Source: Hymenobacter polaris (GTDB taxonomy: Bacteria; Bacteroidota; Bacteroidia; Cytophagales; Hymenobacteraceae). From it: a DNA stretch of 64,000 nucleotides. Location: contig NZ_JABBGH010000001.1 in NCBI RefSeq assembly GCF_012927305.1, positions 2,418,001 to 2,482,000 of the forward strand, read 5' to 3'. Positions 9,112 to 18,181 of the stretch are shown here, piece by piece. The stretch's first letter is position 1; the number at the start of each line of letters is the position of its first letter. A program made the position numbers and the translations under genes. The notes under the pieces were generated by a model. The model was not told the origin of the DNA, searched no databases, and saw only the letters and a program-made list of their open reading frames with translations.

Positions 9112-10542
9112 ATGCATCCAGCTATCCTTACGGGTTTTCTAGTTATTAGCAGTCTGGCCGCGCAGGCGCAAGCCTATTACCTCAGCCTGGCCGCCACTCC
9201 CATGCCGCTGGTGGACTGCCCGGTGGCCGTGGAGCAGGTGCTGGACGGGCGCGGGCAGCAGGCCGCCATTGGCTTTGTGTATCGCGGCCTAGGCAACAAG
9301 CCGGCGGCGGTGCTTTTTAAGCGCGGCCTAGGGCCCGAGCTAACCGACTACCTGCACGCCCAACTAGCCACCCGCGCTGCCGACCACCCCGTGGTACTGT
9401 GCCTGCGCCAGCTGCGCGTGAGCGAGGAGCTGGGCAGCCTGCGCGAGCAAGCCAACGCCGACCTGGCCGCCGATGTGTACGAGCACCTGCCCGATGGCTA
9501 CCACTTTGTGCAGAGCGTGGGCGCGCACACCAGCGCCCACGGCCTCGACCTGACCAGCGAGCACGCCAGCCACTTGGCGCAGCTGCTGGCGCAGTGCCTC
9601 AACCAACTCACCCAGGCCGACTGGCCGGCCGTTACTGCCCGCCCGGCCCTGCCGCTGGCGCAGCTGCCCGCCGATGCCCCAGCCAGCCTAGGCCCCGCCG
9701 GTCGCCGAAGCCCCGGCGCGGCCATCCTGCGCGAGGCGCCGCGGCGGGGCATCTACCACGGCTTCGAGCAGTTTTTGGCCAACCGGCCCGATACCACCCT
9801 GGCTTTCCAGCTCGACACCCTGCAGCTACGCCATAAAAGTGCCCTGGCCACCCGCAAGTGGCTGGGCGTGGCCCGCGTGCGCCCGCTACCCACCCAGCGC
9901 GGCACCGCCCTGCCCGCCGAGCTCTGGGGCTTTTCTACGGGGCAGCAGCTGTTTGTGCGGCACCACCAGCACTATTTCCCGCTGATGCGCCAGGGCAGTT
10001 TTTTCACGTTTGTGGGCGAAGCGCCGGTCGATTTGGAATATGCCCACGCGCGCGCCGAGGCCCAGGGCCACGCCATGATGATGGCCGGCGCGGTGGGGGC
10101 GGGCGTGGCGCCAGTGCGGGCCACCGACCACACGGCCGAGCCCATGGCCTACGCCGTGGACATGCGCACGGGCGGGCTGGCGCCCTTCCCCGGCCTAAAC
10201 GCCGGTGACCCGTTTCGCCTCGATACGGCCTACGTGTACGTGTACCGGCCGGCGGCCCCCACCCCCGGCCCGGCGGCCGTGCGCGTACTGCTAAACGACC
10301 AGGTAGCTGGCAGCCTAGGGCCCGGCGAGTACCTGGAGCTGCCCTGGCCCGCCTACGCCCGCCCCCTGCGCCTGCGCCTCGAGGGCTTGCCCGGCCCTAG
10401 CCCTTGCCAATACCTGGTGCCCAACGCCCGGCGCCGCAACTACCTGCGCCTCACGCCTACTACCCCCGCCCAAGCTTGGCAGTGGGTGGCGCCCGCGCAG
10501 GGGGAGGCCGACCTCGACGAGCTGGACAGGCTACGTAAGTAA
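9112..10542 (+). CDS. secreted protein of unknown function
   Basis: The 476-residue protein has a signal peptide (LTGFLVISSLAAQAQA) and no other membrane segment, so it should be exported. I do not recognise a family. It appears to have an N-terminal alpha/beta part, a middle part with beta-type segments (YFPLMRQGSFFTFVGEAPV), then a Gly/Ala-rich stretch (AMMMAGAVGAGVAPV, residues about 320-340) and a C-terminal beta-sandwich-like region (VRVLLNDQVAGSLGPGEYLEL). Only one mature cysteine pair region is evident. A near-consensus -7 box (CATATTTG at 9081-9088) lies 24 bases before the start. A large inverted repeat follows the gene. Confidence 0.65.
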   Translation: MHPAILTGFLVISSLAAQAQAYYLSLAATPMPLVDCPVAVEQVLDGRGQQAAIGFVYRGLGNKPAAVLFKRGLGPELTDYLHAQLATRAADHPVVLCLRQLRVSEELGSLREQANADLAADVYEHLPDGYHFVQSVGAHTSAHGLDLTSEHASHLAQLLAQCLNQLTQADWPAVTARPALPLAQLPADAPASLGPAGRRSPGAAILREAPRRGIYHGFEQFLANRPDTTLAFQLDTLQLRHKSALATRKWLGVARVRPLPTQRGTALPAELWGFSTGQQLFVRHHQHYFPLMRQGSFFTFVGEAPVDLEYAHARAEAQGHAMMMAGAVGAGVAPVRATDHTAEPMAYAVDMRTGGLAPFPGLNAGDPFRLDTAYVYVYRPAAPTPGPAAVRVLLNDQVAGSLGPGEYLELPWPAYARPLRLRLEGLPGPSPCQYLVPNARRRNYLRLTPTTPAQAWQWVAPAQGEADLDELDRLRK

Positions 10543-10585
10543 AGCCGTTTTGAAGTCAGCCTCGCCCCTACACTAACTATGAATT

Positions 10586-10756
10586 AGACCTGTTCCCAAA
10601 TTAAACTACCCGAAAAAGAACGTCATGCTGAGCGCAGCCGAAGCATCTCTACCGCGTAACTAACTCCTGGCGTTAGGATTACTTATGCGGTAGAGATGCT
10701 TCGGCTGCGCTCAGCATGACGTTCTTTTTCGGGTAGTTTAATTTGGGAACAGGTCT
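10586..10756. repeat. REP-like inverted repeat, copy 2 (74-base arms)
   Basis: The arms 10586-10659 and 10683-10756 are 74 bases long and differ at only about one position. The family core (GTCATGCTGAGCGCAGCCGA) occupies the inner part; the outer 30 or so bases are unique to this copy yet still perfectly inverted. It lies between the stop at 10542 (plus) and the arsS stop at 10802 (minus), so it could end transcripts from both sides. Confidence 0.92.
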
Positions 10757-10801
10757 ATTCGCTATAAATAATCAAAAAATAGCGCCAGCCACTACCTAGG
10801 G

Positions 10802-11851
<1,050 letters not shown>

Positions 11852-11879
11852 GGCGCAGTCAGTTGTTCGTCGTTAATGC

Positions 11880-11920
11880 AAAGCCCGTTATGCTGCGCTT
11901 GCCGAAGCACAACGGGCTTT
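11880..11920. terminator. hairpin, possible terminator or degenerate REP copy
   Basis: A 10-base perfect stem (AAAGCCCGTT at 11880-11889, AACGGGCTTT at 11911-11920) closes a loop containing ATGCTGCGCTTGCCGAAGCA, which matches one arm of the REP-like family. It looks like a decayed repeat copy re-used as a terminator between the AhpD-like gene and arsS. On the minus strand the stem ends with only three T bases, so any terminator would be weak. Confidence 0.6.
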
Positions 11921-11938
11921 ACCTGGCAACAGCCCTAG

Positions 11939-12271
11939 TTACATCGATAATTCCTTGGCTTTGTTCATCATCTGCACGCCGTGGACCAGCGTAGAGCCGC
12001 CCCGAATGGCCGCGGCCACGTGCACGGCTTCCATCATTTCGGCCTCGGTGCAGCCTTTTTCGAGCGTGTCGGTGGTGTAGGCGTCGATGCAGTAGGCGCA
12101 CTGCACGGCGTGCGCCACGGCCAGGGCAATGAGGGACTTTTCGCGGGCCGTGAGGGCGCCTTCGGCAAATACGGCGCCGTAGTAGGCGAAGAACTTATCG
12201 GCAAATTCTTTCTGAAACTCCGCGATGTTGCCAAACTTCTTGAGGTCGGCGGGGTCGTAGTAGGTAGCCAT
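11939..12271 (-). CDS. arsenosugar-associated AhpD-like (carboxymuconolactone decarboxylase family) protein
   Basis: The 110-residue protein is of the compact AhpD/carboxymuconolactone decarboxylase fold. It has the redox CxxC and following acidic residue in VQCAYCIDAYTTD, near residues 58-70, and the typical KSLIALAVAHAV helix before it. Small proteins of this type regularly accompany ArsM and ArsS in arsenosugar loci and are described as peroxidase-like. The role may be thiol redox chemistry on the arsenic intermediates; this is inference. It is transcribed away from arsM, with 145 bases between the start codons, and upstream of arsS with an intervening hairpin. Confidence 0.9.
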   Translation of the reverse strand: MATYYDPADLKKFGNIAEFQKEFADKFFAYYGAVFAEGALTAREKSLIALAVAHAVQCAYCIDAYTTDTLEKGCTEAEMMEAVHVAAAIRGGSTLVHGVQMMNKAKELSM

Positions 12272-12304
12272 AAACTAAAAGCGTGGGAGTGGGTGTAGGT
12301 AGCG

Positions 12305-12319
12305 GCTGCCAGTGGCAGC
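12305..12319. promoter_or_regulatory. 15-base palindrome in the arsM/AhpD-like divergent promoter region
   Basis: GCTGCC-AGT-GGCAGC is a perfect inverted repeat with a 3-base centre, located between the two divergent starts of the arsenosugar cluster (12272-12416). Its position suits an operator that could control both directions, but no arsR-type repressor gene is present in the window and the sequence is not a known ArsR site. Chance palindromes of this length do occur in GC-rich DNA. Confidence 0.35.
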
Positions 12320-12416
12320 AACTGCTTAGAAAGTGACAAGATAACGCTCACTACGCCCACTTTTTTGCCTTATCCCGCGCTGGCTCCCGTCAAAAAACCC
12401 TATTCTTTATTTGTTT

Positions 12417-13385
12417 ATGAGCTATTTAGCCACCACCGCCGACGTGTACCGCCAGGCGGCTCAGGAGCCCCAGGTGGGCTTATGCTGCACCACCAACCCC
12501 GTGTGGCAGCTGCCGGGCCTGCGCATTCCGGCGCGCATGCTCGCCATGAATTACGGCTGCGGCAGCACCGTCAACCCCCGCGACCTAACCAACTCGCCCA
12601 CGGTGCTGTACGTGGGCGTGGGTGGCGGCATGGAACTGCTGCAGTTTGCCTATTTCAGCCGGCGGCCGGGGGCCGTGCTTGGGGTAGACGTAGTGCCCGA
12701 GATGCTCGCCGCCGCCCGCGAAAATATGCACACCGCGGCCGCGCAAAACGACTGGTTCCGCCCGGAGTTTATTGACTTGCGGGAAGGCGACGCGCTGCAC
12801 CTGCCCGTGGCCGACGAGAGCGTGGACGTAGCCGCCCAAAACTGCCTGTTCAACATCTTCAAAACCGACGACCTGCGCCAGGCCTTGCAGGAAACCTACC
12901 GCGTGCTCAAACCCCACGGCCGGCTGGTGATGTCGGACCCCACTTGCGAGCAGCCCCTGAGCCCCGAGCTGCGGGCCGACGAGCGCCTGCGGGCCCTGTG
13001 CCTCACGGGCTCGCTGCCGCTCCAGGAGTACCTGGACTTGATAACCAGCGTAGGCTTTGGCACGGTGGAAGTGCGGGCGCGGCGGGCCTACCGCGTGCTT
13101 TCGCCCCGGCACTACGCCACCCACGAGCTACTTTACATCGAAAGCGTGGAGGTGTGCGCCATCAAGGACCCCATGCCCGCCGACGGGCCGTGCATCTTCA
13201 CGGGCCGCACGGCCATCTACTACGGCCCGGCCGAATATTTCGACGACGACCAGGGCCACGTGCTGTTGCAAAACCAACCCCTAGGCGTATGCGACAAAAC
13301 GGCGGCCGCGCTGCTCGGCCTGGGCCGGGATGATATTTTCGTGTCGCCGCCCACTTACTTCTACGACGGCGGGGGCTGCTGCTAG
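12417..13385 (+). CDS. arsM: arsenite methyltransferase ArsM, arsenosugar type
   Basis: The 322-residue protein has a SAM-binding motif (VLYVGVGGGMELL near 59), an acidic loop (GVDVVPEML) and a motif near NCLFNIFK. Likely arsenic-binding cysteines are the pair C23-C24 (GLCCTTNP) and C48 (NYGCGST), and the protein ends in a CC pair. ArsM methylates As(III) with SAM to mono- and dimethylated species. The arsenosugar type seen here is larger at the C-terminus than stand-alone ArsM. The ATG at 12417 is preferred over an in-frame TTG six bases upstream. It converges on the glycosyltransferase gene at 13418 with a 32-base gap. Confidence 0.93.
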   Translation: MSYLATTADVYRQAAQEPQVGLCCTTNPVWQLPGLRIPARMLAMNYGCGSTVNPRDLTNSPTVLYVGVGGGMELLQFAYFSRRPGAVLGVDVVPEMLAAARENMHTAAAQNDWFRPEFIDLREGDALHLPVADESVDVAAQNCLFNIFKTDDLRQALQETYRVLKPHGRLVMSDPTCEQPLSPELRADERLRALCLTGSLPLQEYLDLITSVGFGTVEVRARRAYRVLSPRHYATHELLYIESVEVCAIKDPMPADGPCIFTGRTAIYYGPAEYFDDDQGHVLLQNQPLGVCDKTAAALLGLGRDDIFVSPPTYFYDGGGCC

Positions 13386-13417
13386 GGCGGCGGTGTGGCC
13401 GCGCCGGCTTCCCTGAT

Positions 13418-14044
13418 TTAGCTGGCACTGGCTCCGCGCCAGGCATGCAAGTCGCGGGCCGCATCAACGTCGGCCAGGGTGGGTAATTGGGCCACGCGCA
13501 GGTTCAAGCGGGTTGCGTCGGCCAGGGTATCGGCTAGCACGGTGGCCGTGCTCCACTGTTTATTGGCAAACAAGTCATCGTGCAAGTGCTTCATGGCCAG
13601 TAAGTAGTAGCCGCCATCGGTGGCGGGGCCTACTACCACGTCGTGCGTCGCTAGCAGGTCGCAGGCTTGTTGCAGCACGGTGGCCGTCAGCCCTGGGCAG
13701 TCGGTGCCAATGATGAGCACGCGGGCCGCGCCGGCCGCGAAAGCCTCGGCAAAAGCGTAGCGCATGCGCTCGCCGAGCGAAGCGGCGGGCGGCTGCACGC
13801 GCCAGGGTAGGCCCACCCATTCGGGCCGGGGCTGGGCGGGGCTGGCGGGCGGCGTGGGCGCTTCGGCCAGCCACACGGTGGCGGGAAGTTGGGCGGCGGC
13901 CACGGCGGTGGCCGTCAGGGCCAGCAGCTCGCGGTAGGTGGCGAGCGCCGCTACGGGGCCAATATCAGCCGCCAGGCGGGTTTTGACCTGGCCCAGCACG
14001 GGCTCGCGGGCAAAGATGAGCAGGTGTTCGAGCGAAGCAGCCAT
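13418..14044 (-). CDS. arsenosugar biosynthesis glycosyltransferase, TIGR04282 family (DUF2064)
   Basis: The 208-residue protein begins LLIFAREPVLGQVKTRLAA, the typical start of this family with a Lys-Thr-Arg-Leu nucleotide-sugar motif, and has IIGTDCPGLTATVLQQA near residue 110 and GPATDGGYYLLAM near 140. This is a GT-A like fold related to CofC and MobA enzymes. In arsenosugar loci it is predicted to act in sugar transfer to the arsenic-ribose intermediate. It starts 28 bases after the end of the TIGR04283 gene on the same strand, so both probably form one operon. Exact donor and acceptor are not known from sequence. Confidence 0.92.
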   Translation of the reverse strand: MAASLEHLLIFAREPVLGQVKTRLAADIGPVAALATYRELLALTATAVAAAQLPATVWLAEAPTPPASPAQPRPEWVGLPWRVQPPAASLGERMRYAFAEAFAAGAARVLIIGTDCPGLTATVLQQACDLLATHDVVVGPATDGGYYLLAMKHLHDDLFANKQWSTATVLADTLADATRLNLRVAQLPTLADVDAARDLHAWRGASAS

Positions 14045-14072
14045 AGCAACTTAACTGGCAACTGGAAAAAAC

Positions 14073-14777
14073 CTACAGCTTGCCCTGCCGAATCAACCGC
14101 CGGTACAGCCGCACCAAATTAGCCTGCGACACGCCAACCCAGTAGAGCAGTACGATAAGCGTAAAAATGCCTTGCAGCCGGAACACGCCGTTGGCCAGGT
14201 ACTTGCGGGCCGAGGTGGTAACGGCCCGCGGCAGGAGCCGGAAGGGCGCGCGGGCGCGCAGGCGCGCCACTAGCTCCTGGTCTTCCATCACCTGCAAGTC
14301 TTCGCGGTAGCCACCCAGCTGCGCAAACAGCTCGCGGCGCACAAACAGGCTCTGGTCGCCGAAGCGCAGGAAGGTGAACGGCAAGCGGGTGCACCACGCG
14401 CTGAAGCGCAAAAACCAGTGCCGATGGTCGAAAGCCAGCCGGTAGCAGCCGCTGCCGTAGCCTTGCGCTACGGCCTGGCGCAAATCGGCCAGAAAGCCCG
14501 GTGGCGGGTAAGAATCGGCGTGCAGAAAATACAGTAGGTCGCCCCGCGCCTGCTGGGCGCCGTAGTTCAGCTGGGCGGCGCGGCCTTTGCGCGGGCTGCG
14601 CAGCACCGTGGCCCCGGCCTGCCGGGCCTGAGCTACCGTGGCGTCGGTGCTGCCGCCATCGATTACCAGCAGCTCGAGGATTGGCTCGCCCGCCTGCGCC
14701 CGCAGGTAGCGTAGCAGCTGCCCGATGCTGGCCGCCTCGTTATAGGTAGGAAGAATGATGCTAACCGACTCTGGCAC
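14073..14777 (-). CDS. arsenosugar biosynthesis glycosyltransferase, TIGR04283 family (GT2)
   Basis: This is a 234-residue GT2 enzyme. It opens with VSIILPTYNEAASIG, contains VIDGGSTDATV, and has the metal-binding DxD-like motif as LHADSYPP near residue 96, and a DQELVARLR segment near 165. A C-terminal hydrophobic stretch (IFTLIVLLYWVG) suggests a membrane contact. It is the first gene of the two-gene minus-strand unit with the TIGR04282 enzyme, opposite arsM. The starts of this gene and the sterol-desaturase-like gene diverge with 113 bases between them. Confidence 0.92.
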   Translation of the reverse strand: MPESVSIILPTYNEAASIGQLLRYLRAQAGEPILELLVIDGGSTDATVAQARQAGATVLRSPRKGRAAQLNYGAQQARGDLLYFLHADSYPPPGFLADLRQAVAQGYGSGCYRLAFDHRHWFLRFSAWCTRLPFTFLRFGDQSLFVRRELFAQLGGYREDLQVMEDQELVARLRARAPFRLLPRAVTTSARKYLANGVFRLQGIFTLIVLLYWVGVSQANLVRLYRRLIRQGKL

Positions 14778-14890
14778 TAACCTGGGTGCAAGCTGCGGGA
14801 GGGGAGCTTGCCAGGCCGAAAGTACGCGCGCCGGGCAACCTGCCGGCTAGCGTTAGGGTTATAGCCCCTACTGGTTCCTTCACCTGCTTC

Positions 14891-15772
14891 ATGAAGATTT
14901 TCCCCGTTGCCCACCCGCTGCTCAAGCGTTTCGACCGCTGGGCCGGGCCCGCGCTGGCGGGCCTTGCCCTAGGCCTGCTGCTGCTCGAAACCACCCGCCC
15001 CCTGCGCCGCCGCACCCGCCCCCGTACCGAGCGCTGGGTGCGCAACGTGCTGCTGGCGGCCCCGTCGCTGCCCGCTATGCGCCTGACGCTGCTGCCCGCC
15101 ATGGTGGGCCTGACGCAGCTGGCTGGCCCGCGCCGCATGGCCCACCAAGCCGGCCGGCTACCCGCCCCCCTGCGGCTGGCGCTGGAAGTGCTACTGCTTG
15201 ACTACCTGGGGTATACCTGGCACCGGCTGCTGCACTCGCCGCTGCTGTGGCGGCTGCACCGCGTGCACCACTGCGACCTGGATATGGACCTGACCACGGC
15301 GTGGCGCTTTCACTTCGGCGAGATGCTGGCCAGCATTCCGTATCGCGCTGGCTTGCCGGCAGTGCTGGGCGTGCGGCCGGCCACGGTGCTGGCCTACGAA
15401 GTTGTGTTTGAAGCTTTTACCGCCTTCCAGCACAGCAACTGGCGCTTGCCCATTGCCCTGGAGCGTCAGCTGGCCCCGTGGCTAATGACGCCGCGGCTGC
15501 ACGGCATCCACCACTCCATGGTGCACCGCGAAACCCAGAGCAACTACGGCATCGTGCTGATGCTGTGGGACTGGCTGCACCGCACCCGCCGCCTTGACGT
15601 GCCCCAGCAGGCCATTACCATTGGGGTGCCCGCCCTGGCCGACCCCGCTGCCCAGACTGCGGGGCAGCTCCTTGCCCTGCCCCTAGCCCCGCTCGAGCCC
15701 TGGGCTCGCCCCGATGGCTCGGAGCCGCAGCCCACCCCCGCGCCCACGCCGCCGCAGGTGCTGGCGGCATAA
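14891..15772 (+). CDS. sterol desaturase / fatty acid hydroxylase family membrane protein
   Basis: The 293-residue protein, read from the ATG at 14891, is an integral membrane non-haem di-iron oxidase type. The three histidine boxes are HRLLH, HRVHH and HGIHH, with further histidines at HFGE and MVHRE. Hydrophobic segments flank them. Members hydroxylate or desaturate lipids, carotenoids or ether lipids; which substrate is used here cannot be told. An upstream in-frame reading from 14786 gives an unlikely N-terminal extension and overlaps the region for divergent promoters. The tail is Pro-rich. It is divergent from the arsenosugar glycosyltransferase genes but not an obvious member of that pathway. 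Confidence 0.85.
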   Translation: MKIFPVAHPLLKRFDRWAGPALAGLALGLLLLETTRPLRRRTRPRTERWVRNVLLAAPSLPAMRLTLLPAMVGLTQLAGPRRMAHQAGRLPAPLRLALEVLLLDYLGYTWHRLLHSPLLWRLHRVHHCDLDMDLTTAWRFHFGEMLASIPYRAGLPAVLGVRPATVLAYEVVFEAFTAFQHSNWRLPIALERQLAPWLMTPRLHGIHHSMVHRETQSNYGIVLMLWDWLHRTRRLDVPQQAITIGVPALADPAAQTAGQLLALPLAPLEPWARPDGSEPQPTPAPTPPQVLAA

Positions 15773-15828
15773 AAAGTGGCGGGAAATACTAAACGTATTT
15801 GCTGCGCTCGCAGACCGTTTCTAATCCG

Positions 15829-16353
15829 TTAGGCAGCCTGGCGCTTTTTGCCAAAAATCGTTTTAGAGGCTTTGAGCGCTTCGGGCACGGCCAGCACTGC
15901 CGCCACCGTGGCGGCAACGGTAGAAGTCTGGCAATAGAAGCAGAGCTTCTTATTAGTTTGCCATTCTTCGCGGCCCAGCTGCACGTTGGTGACCAAGTCG
16001 ATAAGAGTTTTACCCAGCAGGGCTACCGGCAGCCACGGCAACTCCTGCGCGCGCGCCTGGCCACCCGCTGAGGCCAGCACCGCCGTGATGCCCCCCGTGA
16101 CAATCATCGCGGGGGCGTCGGGCATTTGCAGGCGCTTGTAAGCGTAGTCGGAAGCATCAACCTTGTCGGAATCGAAAACCGGCAGGGGTGGGTCGGGCAG
16201 GTGCCGAATAACGCCCGTCTGGTACAGCGTCACGATTTGGCCGGCCGCTACCGTGACCAGGGAAAGGCCAATTATCCAGCGGCGGCGCGTAAGGTCGGCG
16301 CTTTGCCCCAGGCGTAGTTGGCGCGATAGTTCGGTAGGAGGCAGAGTTGGCAT
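15829..16353 (-). CDS. VKOR-like membrane protein
   Basis: The 174-residue protein has about four hydrophobic segments: WIIGLSLVTVAAGQIVTLYQ (27-46), AMIVTGGITAVLASAGG, LPWLPVALLGKTLIDLV, and AATVAAVLAVPEAL. A CxxC pair occurs as CFYC just before the last helix, and a KVDASDYAYKRL segment sits in the first loop. Both fit a vitamin K epoxide reductase-like fold, whose bacterial members reoxidise DsbA-type thiol oxidases in the membrane. The second cysteine pair found in full VKOR proteins is not visible here, so a distant or degenerate relative is possible. It converges with the sterol-desaturase-like gene (56 bases between stops). Confidence 0.55.
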   Translation of the reverse strand: MPTLPPTELSRQLRLGQSADLTRRRWIIGLSLVTVAAGQIVTLYQTGVIRHLPDPPLPVFDSDKVDASDYAYKRLQMPDAPAMIVTGGITAVLASAGGQARAQELPWLPVALLGKTLIDLVTNVQLGREEWQTNKKLCFYCQTSTVAATVAAVLAVPEALKASKTIFGKKRQAA

Positions 16354-16908
16354 AAGACGCGGGAATAGCTGGTTGAGTACGCTACGATGGAGGGGCGGGT
16401 TATGAGCAGAAAAGAACTGCGCCTAGGGCCTTGCCCTGACAAAAGGGGAACCGGTTATGGATAGTCCTGGTACAGTTTCCAAATTCGACTACTGATTTCG
16501 CAGCACTTCCCGGTTTAGCGTACCTGTGCCGTGAACTAACGCCGAGCTGCCCTAGGGATGCTTTACGCCAGGCAAGCGTATTCGGCAGCTTTAGGAGAAG
16601 GGGCGGCAGCCGCCGATACCCTAAAAAATTCACCAGCGCCCAGGCTGCTACCCGGTTCGCCGCTTCGGTTTCGTTTGTCGGTAAGCTACCTAAGTGCCAG
16701 CCTAGTAGCTCGGTAGCTACTTCGCCTTGAGCAAGCAAAAGACCCTAGGGCACAACTCGCCCCGCCCCCGCTGCCGGCCGGCCAACTGCGTTCGGTCTGA
16801 CGCGGCGCTGGCCCAGGCTGCACTAGCAAAAGGCGGTCTTATATTGCTCACTTTATAAGTAGCAAGCTACGCCCCTACTGTGCCCTGACTGCGAATTTGC
16901 GCTTAATC
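16354..16908. other. 555-base intergenic stretch
   Basis: I find no convincing gene. A 112-codon minus-strand reading (16400-16738) has no recognisable features and no start context. Three CCCTAGGG or CCTAGGG palindromes occur (16424, 16550, 16743 regions), and a relic of a SEC-C motif lies at 16730-16777. This looks like eroded gene sequence plus the promoter of the gene starting at 16909. Confidence 0.6.
16730..16777 (+). pseudogene. degenerate SEC-C motif relic
   Basis: Read in the frame beginning at 16730, the codons give SKQKTLGHNSPRPRCR. This matches the SEC-C tail KKKTLGRNSPCPCG of the MtfA-type gene at 8939, including the CTA GGG codons, but the first two zinc-binding cysteines have become arginines (TGC to CGC) and an in-frame TAG lies eight codons upstream. 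It is probably the remains of the 3' end of a SEC-C protein gene. Confidence 0.55.
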
Positions 16909-17631
16909 ATGCGGTTTACTTATCGATGCCTGGTCTTTTGGGGGAGCCTGTTAGCAAGTCAGCTGGCCAGCGCGCAAGCTGCTCCGAGTGCTACCTCCAT
17001 AGAGAATCTGCCACTCACGTACTGCACCGCCTTACCCCGCGCCGACGTTGCGCATTGGGATGACGACTATGCCCGCTATGCCCATTTTCTGACGCCCGAA
17101 ATCCGGCGCACGCAGCTAGGACTAGCTTCTGTGCGGGAGGGCGTGCACTACTGGTTCTGCCGGCCGGCTGCTACCGCCCATGCGCAGCTCGATACGCTCA
17201 CGCGCGTGGCCGACCCCCAGCTGCTGCAGGGCCGCTGGCGCAGCGTATTGATGCGCACCATTGCACACACCGATTCGGCTGCGCTGCTGGATAAACGGAT
17301 ATACCGCAGCGTGCAACTGCTGCCGCATCCGGAGGCAGATACTGGCCAGAACGAATTGCTAACAGCCGATGGGCACGTAACGCAATTTATGGCACCGGCG
17401 GGGGCGGCGCTCAAAAAAGAGGGTCGCCGAAAATACGAGTTGGTCAGTGGCCGCTACCTCTTGCTGTACGGGTTGAGCAAAGCGGGGGGCGGCGTCTGCC
17501 AGGTCGGGCTCGATGGGCAAGGTCGGCTTATCCTGCACACCTACGGCGTAACCGAGCGCAAAATTCCTGGTCAGTACGTGACGTACCGCACCGTGCTAAG
17601 CCAAGTAATCTACGAGCGGCTCCCACAGTAG
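16909..17631 (+). CDS. secreted protein of unknown function
   Basis: The 240-residue protein begins at ATG 16909 with a signal peptide (CLVFWGSLLASQLASAQA); an in-frame TTG at 16897 is less likely. No family is recognised. The mature protein has two cysteines (YCTALP and WFCRPA) and a beta-rich C-terminal half (GRYLLLYGLSKAGGGVCQVG). It probably resides in the periplasm or outer membrane. The codons are less strongly GC-biased than in the flanking genes, and no CCTAGG occurs in it. Its stop lies 3 bases before the end of the converging alkyltransferase-like gene. Confidence 0.65.
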   Translation: MRFTYRCLVFWGSLLASQLASAQAAPSATSIENLPLTYCTALPRADVAHWDDDYARYAHFLTPEIRRTQLGLASVREGVHYWFCRPAATAHAQLDTLTRVADPQLLQGRWRSVLMRTIAHTDSAALLDKRIYRSVQLLPHPEADTGQNELLTADGHVTQFMAPAGAALKKEGRRKYELVSGRYLLLYGLSKAGGGVCQVGLDGQGRLILHTYGVTERKIPGQYVTYRTVLSQVIYERLPQ

Positions 17632-17634
17632 CCG

Positions 17635-18021
17635 CTACTCCAGCTCTTTGCTCGGGTCCCAGAACAGCCGGTTGAAGTCTACCACAGTGGCATCTTCCAC
17701 GCGCACGCCCTCGGCCTCTAGGCGCTCCTGCATGGCGGTGGGGGTGGGAAAATGGTGGCGGCCCGACAACTGCCCGAGGCGGTTGATGACGCGGTGGGCC
17801 GGCACGGGGTGCTCGCGCTTGGCCGTGAGCGCGTCGAGGTTGCTGGCGTTGAGGGCGTAGCCCACGGCGCGGCTGCCCTGCCGGGTGCCCAGGTAGTGCG
17901 CAATAGCGCCGTAGGTGCTCACGCGGCCCGGCGGAATGAGGCGCACCACCTCGTACACGTCGTGGAAAAAGTTGCGCTCGGTGGGCGGGGTGGAGGGCGG
18001 CGGGGCGGCGGGCTTCTTCAT
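17635..18021 (-). CDS. alkyltransferase-like (ATL) DNA-binding protein, MGMT family without the reactive cysteine
   Basis: The 128-residue protein, read from MKKPAAPPP at 18021, is a small MGMT-family domain. The conserved helix-turn segment is PPGRVSTYGAIAHYLG, and the active-site region reads VPAHRVINRLGQLSG. Methyltransferases have PCHRV there; the Cys acceptor is replaced by Ala. Such ATL proteins bind O6-alkylguanine and flip the base without removing it, handing the lesion to nucleotide excision repair. A C-terminal EDATVVDFNRLFWDP tail follows. A longer reading to 18117 would overlap the promoter of the adaptor gene and lacks family similarity. It faces the RND adaptor gene divergently. 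Confidence 0.88.
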   Translation of the reverse strand: MKKPAAPPPSTPPTERNFFHDVYEVVRLIPPGRVSTYGAIAHYLGTRQGSRAVGYALNASNLDALTAKREHPVPAHRVINRLGQLSGRHHFPTPTAMQERLEAEGVRVEDATVVDFNRLFWDPSKELE

Positions 18022-18181
18022 GGGCTGAAAATACGTAGCGGGCGCAACCTCGGCCGGCTTGGACTGTCTTTGCCGACGCCAGCAGCCGGAACCCGAACTT
18101 TGCCGGGTTCGTTGCACCTGGCTTGGCGCGCGGGCGGCAATGACTGCCGCGCCGCCAGTCGTTTTTTCTTCGCTGCCTTTT

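Noticed and set aside
16400..16738. 112-codon minus-strand frame in the gap before 16909
   Set aside because: No family, no start signal, and it crosses the SEC-C relic in another frame; likely chance.
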